A DNA stretch of 64,000 nt from Guillardia theta CCMP2712. Its lineage: Eukaryota; Cryptophyceae; Pyrenomonadales; Geminigeraceae. The notes under the pieces were generated by a model that did not search any database, was not told the DNA's origin, and was given only the letters and a program-made list of their open reading frames with translations. Every line of letters begins with the position of its first letter. Within the stretch, counting starts at the first letter, position 1. The position numbers and the translations under genes are program-made. This document shows, in pieces, positions 55,643 to 63,709 of this stretch. Location: NCBI RefSeq assembly GCF_000315625.1, contig NW_005434602.1:288750-352749 (forward strand). Direction: 5' to 3'.

Positions 55643-55650
55643 TTTTAAAA
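55643..55650 (-). promoter_or_regulatory. TTTTAAAA element upstream of the 55603 gene
   Basis: Palindromic 8-mer, 40-47 nt before the ATG, the second promoter type seen in this region. Confidence 0.45.
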
Positions 55651-55691
55651 AAAAACAACACAAAGTTCAAAAAATTAAAAAAACAAAAATC

Positions 55692-56099
55692 CTATTTTTG
55701 GTTTGTTGTGTTGGGAGGGTTGGTAACTTTGTCGATATTGTCGCAGGTATCCATGAGGGTTTTGCTGATTGTTTGCAAGAAGTTTTTCATGTCCTGAGAT
55801 ACTCTTTTTGCTTTTGATTTTTTGTCGATTTCTTCGAGTACCCATTTGATATCTGTTTCGATATGATCGAGAAGCACCTGAAGCGTGCTCATGTATGTGT
55901 TGACCTCCGTGTTGTTCATATTAATTTGATTGCTTGTTCTCCGTTCTGTGGTGAAGGCGTGGCCTATCCTGGCTGCAAGAAGGGGGTATGTGATAGGGAT
56001 GTAATTGAGGGGTCGAGGCCAATCCCTGGTGTCGGTGGTAGCGTACAAAAAGGTACCAAGCCCAGCTCCGAGGGTGGTTGGAGTGAGGTAGCGTGCCAT
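55692..56099 (-). CDS. N-terminally anchored coiled-coil protein with membrane module (135 aa)
   Basis: Starts MARYLTPTTLGAGLGTFLYA, then an RPLNYIPITYPLLAARIG stretch, then a soluble helical part (LQVLLDHIETDIKWVLEEI). The two hydrophobic pieces resemble the C-terminal module of the 56592 and 61640 proteins in reversed order. TATATATT lies 32-39 nt upstream. A decayed copy sits immediately upstream at 56268-56450. Confidence 0.6.
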   Translation of the reverse strand: MARYLTPTTLGAGLGTFLYATTDTRDWPRPLNYIPITYPLLAARIGHAFTTERRTSNQINMNNTEVNTYMSTLQVLLDHIETDIKWVLEEIDKKSKAKRVSQDMKNFLQTISKTLMDTCDNIDKVTNPPNTTNQK

Positions 56100-56130
56100 G
56101 GTGTGTTTCTGTGGAGGTTCGGTTGGATCA

Positions 56131-56138
56131 ATATATAC
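56131..56138 (-). promoter_or_regulatory. TATA box of the 56099 gene
   Basis: AGTATATATTG on the minus strand, 32-39 nt before the ATG. The same sequence with small changes precedes the decayed copy. Confidence 0.65.
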
Positions 56139-56267
56139 TTAGATAAGTGACACCCGAGCGGGAAAAAATTGATTGCCAACGATATGTTTTTGAAGAAAGG
56201 ACTTGTGCATAAAGGACGTCAGATCTACAAAGTTCAACGAGAAAAACAAAAATCATGTTTTTTCGAT

Positions 56268-56450
56268 ATCAGCAAGAGTCTCCTTGAGGATTTCGTGTAT
56301 TGATTGCAAGAAGTTTTTCATATCCTTAGACCCCCACCTTGTATCCAGGATCGGTCACGCCTATACATTGAGGTGTCGAGGCCAATCCTTGGTGTCGGTG
56401 GTAGCGGACAAAAAGATACCAAACTCGGTTGGAGTGAGGTAGCGTGCCAT
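56268..56450 (-). pseudogene. Decayed copy of the 56099 gene
   Basis: Begins with the same MARYLTPT start at 56450, has the WPR block, then stops, and later matches the DCKKFF/KNFLQ-coding end region of the intact gene. It is much shorter, with internal deletions. Its promoter stretch (about 56455-56500) is also duplicated. Confidence 0.75.
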
Positions 56451-56549
56451 GGTGAGTTTCTGTGGAGGTTGGATTGGGTCAATATATACACTTCAATAAG
56501 TGAAAGCGAGAACAAATTGATTGCCGACGATAATGTTGTGATTGGAGTG

Positions 56550-56556
56550 TATATAT
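56550..56556 (+). promoter_or_regulatory. TATA box (TATATAT) of the 56592 gene
   Basis: 36-42 nt before ATG 56592. Confidence 0.6.
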
Positions 56557-56591
56557 GTTTTTGAAGCAAAGCCCTGCCACGTGTTGTGAGG

Positions 56592-57728
56592 ATGGAAAAT
56601 GCACATCAGTTGCAGTACATAAAGAACAGGGATATTGATGATAAGCTGTTAGATGAAGCGTTCAAAAAATTCGAAGAAATCCAAGCACTTGGCTACACAG
56701 ACGCGGCATTTGACAATAGTCTTGATGATAATGATTGGAGGCAATTATGTATTTGCTTGGATATTTTCTGGCGGTACATGCATGCGTTGGATACAAAGAA
56801 GTTTGACAATGGAAATGGGAATATGGAGCAACGGGTGCTTGAGATCTGGGAGAAACACAAACGCCTCTTCACGAGTTTCTACAATTTTTACGCAATGCTC
56901 GAAGGGACCTCACCGTCGAAGGCGTTTCATGGGGCAGACTTGCGGAAAAAAGAGAAAGTGAGCATAGAAACCGTGTTGCAAATGAACCGTGATATGTTCT
57001 GGGGATGGTTTCCAAATATACAAGGAAATAAGAAAGATCTAACGAAAAAATTCAAGAAAATTCATGAAGCCCCTGTAAAGCCTGACCAAAACTATCTATT
57101 CGTTGGGTTGAGTTCAACGAAGAGGGAGGCGTTCGACAAGCTTTACAAGGACACGGCGCTTATGATGTGCATTGTTTTGTGCGAGGATCGTGCTCCAGTA
57201 TCCAATAGGTCGATGGATTTCGTACAACAGTTTGGTTTGAAGAGTGGTCAACAAGAGGATACCCCCGAGAGTTCGAGTAATGAAATGTCCGATCAAGAAG
57301 GCTCGGAACATATTTCCAGTCCGAGTAATGAAATGTCCGATCAAGAAGGCTCGGAACATATTTCCAGTTCGAGTGATGAAATGTCCGATCAAGAAGGCTC
57401 GGAACATATTTCCAGTTCGAGCAATAGAATGCCCGATCAAAGAGGCTCGAAACATAGTTCCATTTGGAGTGAAGATGAGGAAGAGGAGGATAATGTTCGC
57501 AGCAGCTCAAGCAATGCGATGGGGGTCAATTTGTTGAAGAGGCGGGTTGGCGACCTTGTGTTCTTTCCCCTTGTCTATCCTCTTGTTTCTGCGGGGGTTG
57601 GACCGTTTGTATCTAGGAGGCCATGGTATGTCAGACATCCCTTGTATGCGGGGGGGTCTGTGCTGGGAGCTGGAGCGGTGGCGTCGGCGATGCGGCCGTA
57701 TTTTGGGCGCTACTATCAATTTTATTAG
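56592..57728 (+). CDS. Helical protein with acidic Ser repeats and C-terminal membrane module (378 aa)
   Basis: An N-terminal helical domain of about 210 residues is homologous to the 51468-52208 protein. Then come four 16-residue repeats (SSNEMSDQEGSEHISS) encoded by a 48-bp repeat at about 57270-57460, an acidic stretch, and a C-terminal module: FFPLVYPLVSAGVGPF, RRPWYVRHP and a Gly/Ala-rich hydrophobic end. This module also closes the 61640 protein. ATG 56592 was chosen over an in-frame GTG two codons upstream. The protein probably sits in a membrane by its C terminus with the helical head exposed (inference). Confidence 0.65.
   Translation: MENAHQLQYIKNRDIDDKLLDEAFKKFEEIQALGYTDAAFDNSLDDNDWRQLCICLDIFWRYMHALDTKKFDNGNGNMEQRVLEIWEKHKRLFTSFYNFYAMLEGTSPSKAFHGADLRKKEKVSIETVLQMNRDMFWGWFPNIQGNKKDLTKKFKKIHEAPVKPDQNYLFVGLSSTKREAFDKLYKDTALMMCIVLCEDRAPVSNRSMDFVQQFGLKSGQQEDTPESSSNEMSDQEGSEHISSPSNEMSDQEGSEHISSSSDEMSDQEGSEHISSSSNRMPDQRGSKHSSIWSEDEEEEDNVRSSSSNAMGVNLLKRRVGDLVFFPLVYPLVSAGVGPFVSRRPWYVRHPLYAGGSVLGAGAVASAMRPYFGRYYQFY
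57270..57460. repeat. 48-bp coding repeat, 4 copies
   Basis: Units containing atgtccgatcaagaaggctc recur every 48 bp within the 56592 gene. The fourth copy is degenerate. Confidence 0.95.
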
Positions 57729-57773
57729 CTACTTTCATGACATAGCTGGAGCGGTGCCATCAGCGATGCCATT

Positions 57774-58430
57774 TCACCCTTGAAAATCAAGCCCCATGAC
57801 AGCACGTGAGCGCACAAGCGCCTTGACGAGCTGCACGTGTAAACGCATGATCAAGGGTTCCCATTTCTCTACAGTTGGATTCGTCTCCAAGGTCGGAAGG
57901 GACTCCTTGACTCCCTCTATATACCCACGTAAAGTGTTCAAGGACAGAAAATACTCTCCATATGAGGGATTCCACAGGCCCGAGACTGCAGAAACGAGCA
58001 TTTCAGCCGCATGATTCAGTGCCCTTTTCAGCGACTTGTAATTTTCCTGGCCGAGCTGATGATACCTGGAGTTGAAGAACTGACCCAATAGCAATAACGC
58101 AGTAGTGTTCTTCAAGAGAGTTTGCAGTTGATGGACGTGGCTTGATTTGTTCAGTTTGTCAAACGGGACCTTTACCAAGTGATTTACATACTCGAGATCC
58201 TCCTCAACGCGGCGAAGGATCACTCGACTCTGACGAAGCCTCTCAATCATGTCGAGGAGGGGTTTCGTTGGTCCCTTCTCCAGAGCACCAACGAAATGGG
58301 TGAGCGACTGTATCTCAGCATTCAATAGAGTGTGGTTTTTCAGATCACTTTCCAACGAAAGCCAGAGCGGAACTCCACCTGCTTGAGCGGGGGTCATCTG
58401 CTGCGATCTGCAGCGGGCACAGATGAGCAT
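57774..58430 (-). CDS. Unidentified helical protein (218 aa)
   Basis: Starts MLICARCRSQQMTPAQAGG. The remainder is mostly amphipathic helix (MIERLRQSRVILRRVEEDLE; LLKNTTALLLLGQFF). No family recognised. It converges on the 56592 gene with 45 bp between stops. An AT-rich TAAATATTAA lies 31-40 nt upstream. Confidence 0.55.
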   Translation of the reverse strand: MLICARCRSQQMTPAQAGGVPLWLSLESDLKNHTLLNAEIQSLTHFVGALEKGPTKPLLDMIERLRQSRVILRRVEEDLEYVNHLVKVPFDKLNKSSHVHQLQTLLKNTTALLLLGQFFNSRYHQLGQENYKSLKRALNHAAEMLVSAVSGLWNPSYGEYFLSLNTLRGYIEGVKESLPTLETNPTVEKWEPLIMRLHVQLVKALVRSRAVMGLDFQG

Positions 58431-58504
58431 CCGATGTCGGATGTGGATTCGACCCCCTTTTTAATATTTATCTGCTTTTATTGTAGTTGAATTTGTAGCA
58501 TTAA

Positions 58505-60177
58505 CTACAAGTCTCTTTCAAGACGAGCAATCCCGTCGTTGAGGGATTTCTTCAATTTAGCAAAGGTAACCTCTGCCAGAGCCTCCAACAATCCGAGAGT
58601 TTTGATGTAGAGCTTGAACCTTTGTGTGGGGAAAGGGAAACGGTCAGCGTAGAGGTAAAAGTCAGGCGACAGTCACCTTCGAGAGTAGTGCTTATCGATC
58701 GATGCCGAGTCTGAGGCCTTTACAAGTTCGCTTTCCAAGTCCTTGTTGATTGCGCTCAACAAGCTCATCCAGCAGCGTGCTTTGGCGAGCACCGCAGCAA
58801 CCTCCGGGAACTTTATGCATTGAAGGGAGCTTTCCAATGCCACATGGAAGAGTTTCCTCTCGATGCCCGAGAAGGGGATCGAGGGGCCCTCCTTGCAACT
58901 GTTTTGAAAAGAGAAAGAGTCATGGAAGGGTTGAAGCAAGAGGGAGGGCTCTCACTCAATCAGGAATTCGCAGGTCTTGTCTGCGAGGGAGACCACGAGT
59001 TCGACAAGCGCGGGGCTACGATGTTCTGGCTTGAGGGCCTCCATCACGTGGTTGTAGCCGTCGAGGAACATCGCGGCGTGAGAGTCCTTGAACGGCTCGT
59101 GCACGGAGTTGAGGTGCGAGGTCACCTGCTTGAGGACGTTGTCGGAAGTCATCAGCTCCCTGACTTTCTCCGAGTGCTTTGCAAGTGCTGGAATGGCGTA
59201 GTACATCTCGGAGTGAATGAACTATTGAGGGTATGGTCAGCGATGGGTAAAGAGGGCAACCCGCTTTACATTGTGGTGGAGACGGAGCTTGGAGAACACG
59301 CTGTAAAAGATGTTTTTGGCTTGCTCTGGATCGAGTCCAATGGATTCGTACATCTCGAACGCGTTGAAGACCGGGGCGAGCTCCAACGCGTTGTTTTGCT
59401 TCGCGAGCATCACAAAGACTTGGATCTATTCAAGGAGTCAAGCGATAGGATGAGGGGCGATGGTTGAGGGGTACCTGGTCCGCATTGAGCTTCGGGAGGT
59501 GCTTTTCCTTGATGATCTGGGACCTTTGGTCTTCGGAGAGGCCAGGGTTGGAGAGATTCACCTGGGTCCTGACGCTGCTCATATACTCGGAATGGACATC
59601 TATAAGGGTCAACATGAGATCAACCAGGATCACGAACGTCCCCTTCTTCTCCACTGCCGGCATGCAGTCGATCAGGGTGTAAACACAGAGCTCTTGCTCC
59701 TGGATGTGGAACTGCTTGAAGTCGCGCAGGAGGAGCTGTGACAGCACCGCCCCCAGCGCGTTGGTCACCGTCGGGGAGTCCCTGTGCCCGGCGGCGGCGT
59801 TGCACACGATCCTGCAAAGGGAAGGACCACGGGGTCACGAAAACTGCAAGGAACACAGAGGTCGCTCACCGGAGGCGCTCGGCGCTGTTGACGCAGTTCG
59901 CCCGCAAAATGGAGTTAGTCTTGAAAATCGCCGAGAGAGCAGCCTCCACAACGCTTGCGCTGTCTTTGAACTCGGAGAGAATGTTGAAGCAATCCATGGT
60001 CGAGTCTAGGGCAATGTTCTGGATCCCCTGCCCTGCGAGGATGAGCATGGCTTTTTGTTCGCTCTGCAGCCTCTGCAACGGTCCCCCGAGATCATCCGAT
60101 TCTGAGGAGGTCTCGCGGGAGGTGTTGACCGAGCGAGCGCGCTTCAGTTTTGGCGAGAACAGATCTTCGTGCTGCAT
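58505..60177 (-). CDS. Spliced unidentified helical protein with nuclear-type N terminus (457 aa)
   Basis: Six exons join in phase: 60177-59870, 59811-59475, 59425-59300, 59221-58956, 58898-58677 and 58619-58505. Starts MQHEDLFSPKLKRARSVNTS, then long helical sequence (QKAMLILAGQGIQNIAL; LCVYTLIDCMPAVEKKG; SEMYYAIPALAKHSEKV). Introns are 49-78 nt, like those of the left-hand genes. The exon 3 donor (AGC|GTGTTC) was chosen because the next GT breaks the frame. No family recognised. It is one of few multi-intron genes in this compact region. TTTTAAAA lies 27-34 nt upstream. Confidence 0.65.
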
Positions 60178-60203
60178 TCTGCGTGTTTGTTGGCTGGCAG
60201 AGA

Positions 60204-60211
60204 TTTTAAAA
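60204..60211 (-). promoter_or_regulatory. TTTTAAAA element of the 60177 gene
   Basis: 27-34 nt before the ATG. The same element precedes the gene at 63710 at 31-38 nt. Confidence 0.5.
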
Positions 60212-60299
60212 AAACCGCGGACAGGCGAATGATTTAAAGGGATTTACTACTGAGCCTAGAAGTATTTATTGGCAACCAGACAGAAAATAAATTAATGAC

Positions 60300-60960
60300 G
60301 TGTCTGTTTTAACAGGGGTAGTACCGGTCCGTGTCCAAACAGAGACCCTGTCAGTCACAGGGTACTCAAATTACCCTCTTGGTCATCGGTTTTTTAAAAA
60401 AGAGTTTTGTTTGTACCACCGGTACATATTCCAAAGAGATACAGTCCAACGAGGGGTACTCATTACCCACTTTTTCATAAGTATTTTAAAAGGAGGTGGC
60501 CATCAATATTTTTAAAAAAGTGTTCTTTTTACCACCGGTACAAAATAGAGATAGATACAGTCAAAAGAGGGGTACTCAAATACCCTCTGGGTCATCAAAA
60601 TTTTAAAAGGAGGTGGCCATCAATATTTTTAAAAAAGTGTTCTTTTTACCACCGGTACAAAATAGAGATAGATACAGTCAAAAGAGGGGTACTCAAATAC
60701 CCTCTGGGTCATCAAAATTTTAAAAGGAGGTGGCCATCAATTTTGTAAAAAGAGGGTTGTTTATACCACCGGTACATAATAGAGATAGATACAGCCAAAT
60801 GAGGGGTACTCAAATCACCCTCTTGGTCATCAAAATTTGAAAAGGAGGAATATATAAAATATTTCTGATCGAAAGTATTTTAAAAAATGAGCACCGTATA
60901 CTACCGGTATGTCTTCCACTGACATGCAGGCAAACGAGGGGGTCCTCAAATCACCCTCTT
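60300..60960. repeat. 117-bp tandem repeats with ACCACCGGTAC core
   Basis: The word ggaggtggccatcaat starts at 60492, 60609 and 60726, exactly 117 bp apart; flanking diverged copies extend to about 60300 and 60960. Each unit holds TACCACCGGTAC and GAGGGGTACTC. The period is a multiple of three, so a frame of 39-residue repeats is open; it lacks any other support and is not called. Confidence 0.95.
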
Positions 60961-61639
60961 GGTCATCATTGTTTTACCTATAAACGACAAACTAAAATAA
61001 ATTTCAAAATCTAAGAAAGTTTGAAGTCTACAAGCTATGGTATGTACCCCCATCGGGAGCATACCCGCTAAGAGCGAACAAATGAATGTTTCTCTTAACG
61101 ACCCTCAATAGTCAAAGACTACTGAGGGTGATGATACAAAGGTCTTTGCAGGAATACAGGTCTTGCAGGAAGTGTCCTGAGACTAAGTAATATATTCATG
61201 GCTGCATTGACATCCCAGGAACAAATAGGGTCTTGAAACATTTGGTGGAGCAACACCATTTCAACCCCCAACGCTTGATCTTCGTGTATTATGTTTCCCT
61301 TTTTGTATTGAATGTATCAAAACATCACATCTTTTTTATTCACTGGGTCAGCTTTCGAATTTGAATATACCCATCACATTTATATCCTTTTTTTCAACAA
61401 AAAACATTCACCACTAGGGTACATTACTTATCATAAATTTGATACAATTTTTGCGTTTATGAATCTTGTGATTCCCTGGGGAATCCTTTTGTCGTATAAA
61501 GGATAAAAAAAATTTGTCAAAAGAGTTTGTCATGCCTGGAAGACACAACTCGGCTCTCAACCTCGTTCAAACAGAGATCATCTCGCACCAACTTGAGAGC
61601 TATGATCAAGGTATCCCTGCAATAACACAATCAAAAGCC
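60961..61639. other. Intergenic stretch with a hairpin
   Basis: Holds an inverted repeat at 61101-61129 (ACCCTCAATAGT, 5-nt loop, then its complement with one mismatch), a perfect GATTCCC-TG-GGGAATC hairpin at about 61470-61485, and the right half of the 24-nt inverted pair. A 64-codon open frame (61312-61506) is not supported. Confidence 0.55.
61479..61502 (-). repeat. Right half of a perfect 24-nt inverted pair
   Basis: Reverse complement of 47987-48010 over 24 bases; flanks do not match. Confidence 0.85.
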
Positions 61640-63241
61640 TCAAACATTTCCGGCTCTCTCACGGGAGCGGGCTGCGGCAGCCCCGATCGCCGCTGCACCG
61701 CCGATGCTGGCACCGGCCATGATGGGATAGCGGATGTAACCGGGCTTCCTCCGAAGAAGAGGATTCAACTGCCAGTGGACCACGGGGTACACGAGGGGGG
61801 CATAAAGCAAGTTGCGCCATAGGGAGCTGGGAGGGGGCCGCGATTCCGGGAGGGGGTGGTGTGAGCGGAGGTTGAGGCTCGTTTTTGGAGGCTGGGAGAA
61901 TCTCTTGGTGTTGATCAGGCAGATCGCCCTTGATGACAGATAAAAGGTGTCTAGCAGCAGCTTGTAGAAGTCCGCAGCCATGTCGTGGGAGACACCGGGT
62001 GAAGCTGCGGTCAGAGCATCGGAAAAGTGCCTTTCGCTGGGAAGTGCGGTTCCTGGATTCTGGATGAAGGGGTTGTTTAGATCCCAATAGCGATAACTCT
62101 CATCCATCAGCTTGAAGTGCAGTGTGGACTTGTCATTGATCAAAGACAAGGGTCGGAATCTGTGCAGGAGTTTTTTCAGGTCATCTTGATAGAATCGATG
62201 ATAAGGCTGCACAGCTTCTATCACGTCACGGATTCTCTGCAATACAGAGGATTGATTGATCCGCACGTCCATGTGATGCCTTGCGAGATCCATGTTTTTC
62301 CATAGTTGGAGAATCGAGGTACAGAAACTATCCAACTTCTTTGCCGTTTCCTGCAGGGATGCGACGGAGTATGGGTCGTGGGAGGGTTTTGTTTTGTTCG
62401 GGATGAGCTCCTCCAGCTCCGTGAAGATCAACCTTTGATACGCAGGTTTGGATGTGGTCCTGTAGCCATCAAAGGACCATTTGTAGCTGTCGTAGCCCTC
62501 GTGATTGGTTTTCAAGATATCTTGAAGGTCTTGCGAATATGTTCGTTGGTATGAACGCCACGAGATTTTATCTAACGACTTTATGATCAGTGAGATCAAC
62601 AGAGCAACTTCTCTGAGGTTGTTGGTGGGGTTGTTCTTCTGGTTGGTTGGATACTCCTCGCCGTAGAAGAAGGTGAGGGATGTCAGAACGTCCTTTTCAG
62701 TCTGTTCAGAATTGCCGTAGATGAAAGAGTTGAGGAGACTCTGCCACTGCAAGACCCCCTTTTTCAACTCAGCAGCGTCTGCCTTCAGTGACATCTTCGC
62801 AATTGTGGGCGCGATTAGGTTCGCTTCAAAATTTACCCCGAGTACATCGGTGTGGGCCTGCACTACTTGAGCAATGGCTAGGTCCCTCTCCGATCTCGGC
62901 TGTACAGAGCGCCTGAAGATTTCAATGGATTCCATGAGTTCTGATCGGATGAGATTGCTTTTCAGCTGTGGGTGTTTGTCGATGAGAGGATCAAGGACTT
63001 GGAGCAAGAAGAAAGAGACTATCTTCATCGATACAAGGAAGCTCTCATCGTTCATCAAGTCAAAGACCTCATTCTCGAGCTCATTCAAGGCATCCAGCAG
63101 CATATCCTTTCTTTCATACCGGTATCCTGTCTCAAACCAGCGGAAATTGAAACTTGTCAGCCATTCATCGGGTTGGTCAACCATGTTTCTCACGCGTGAT
63201 CCGTTTTGAAATAAATAGTGAAAAAAACCAAAAGATTCCAT
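61640..63241 (-). CDS. Helical protein with C-terminal membrane module (533 aa)
   Basis: A single exon. Starts MESFGFFHYLFQNGSR. Long helical body (LNELENEVFDLMND; KKLDSFCTSILQLWKNM). The end LLYAPLVYPVVHWQLNPLL, RRKPGYIRYP and a Gly/Ala-rich helix match the C-terminal module of the 56592 protein. The largest unspliced gene of the region. No known family recognised. It could share a membrane location with the 56592 protein (inference). Confidence 0.65.
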   Translation of the reverse strand: MESFGFFHYLFQNGSRVRNMVDQPDEWLTSFNFRWFETGYRYERKDMLLDALNELENEVFDLMNDESFLVSMKIVSFFLLQVLDPLIDKHPQLKSNLIRSELMESIEIFRRSVQPRSERDLAIAQVVQAHTDVLGVNFEANLIAPTIAKMSLKADAAELKKGVLQWQSLLNSFIYGNSEQTEKDVLTSLTFFYGEEYPTNQKNNPTNNLREVALLISLIIKSLDKISWRSYQRTYSQDLQDILKTNHEGYDSYKWSFDGYRTTSKPAYQRLIFTELEELIPNKTKPSHDPYSVASLQETAKKLDSFCTSILQLWKNMDLARHHMDVRINQSSVLQRIRDVIEAVQPYHRFYQDDLKKLLHRFRPLSLINDKSTLHFKLMDESYRYWDLNNPFIQNPGTALPSERHFSDALTAASPGVSHDMAADFYKLLLDTFYLSSRAICLINTKRFSQPPKTSLNLRSHHPLPESRPPPSSLWRNLLYAPLVYPVVHWQLNPLLRRKPGYIRYPIMAGASIGGAAAIGAAAARSRERAGNV

Positions 63242-63286
63242 CGTTTCGACAGCTTTACTGAAAACAAACAGTACACGAATCTACCC

Positions 63287-63505
63287 TCAGTTCTCCGCAG
63301 CGCTCTCAGTAGCATACTCGTGGTACATAGTCAAGATCTGCTGCAGTGTGATCTGACTGCCAGGATTCAGGACGCAGAACCTGAGCACTGGCTGTGCACG
63401 ATTGTGCTGGATATCAGCAATCATCCTCGCGCGTTTGGCGGGGGGAGGAACTGCGGCAACGTCGTTGCGAGCGGGGGGAGGGGAGGGGGTTCTCAATCGC
63501 TGCAT
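63287..63505 (-). CDS. Small protein with Pro-rich nuclear-type N terminus (72 aa)
   Basis: Starts MQRLRTPSPPPARNDVAA, then PPPAKRARM, a likely nuclear localisation signal, then a short domain (QPVLRFCVLNPGSQITL). No family recognised. Divergent from the 63710 gene. Confidence 0.5.
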   Translation of the reverse strand: MQRLRTPSPPPARNDVAAVPPPAKRARMIADIQHNRAQPVLRFCVLNPGSQITLQQILTMYHEYATESAAEN

Positions 63506-63709
63506 TCAGTCTGGTCCCGAGTTTGCCGCGGCGGTTTTGCCCGGTGATTCTTTTAAAGTAATTTTAAAACATGTTTTAATGTTGTTTTTAAAACTCGTTT
63601 TTCAAAAATAGTTTAAAACACATTTTAAAAAATAACCCGTCAGCCATTGAGTTTTTAAAAACACCCACGGATTTTAAAATATTCTGTTCTTTCTGGTGCT
63701 GAGAACGCC
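63506..63709. promoter_or_regulatory. Divergent promoter packed with TTTTAAAA-type palindromes
   Basis: TTTAAA- or TTTTAAAA-type words recur at least seven times in 140 bp (63551-63680). The last copy (63672-63679) lies 31-38 nt before ATG 63710. Confidence 0.6.

Noticed and set aside
60407-60748. 39-residue repeat frame in the 117-bp array
   Set aside because: Open only because 117 is a multiple of three; no promoter, and flanking copies are interrupted.
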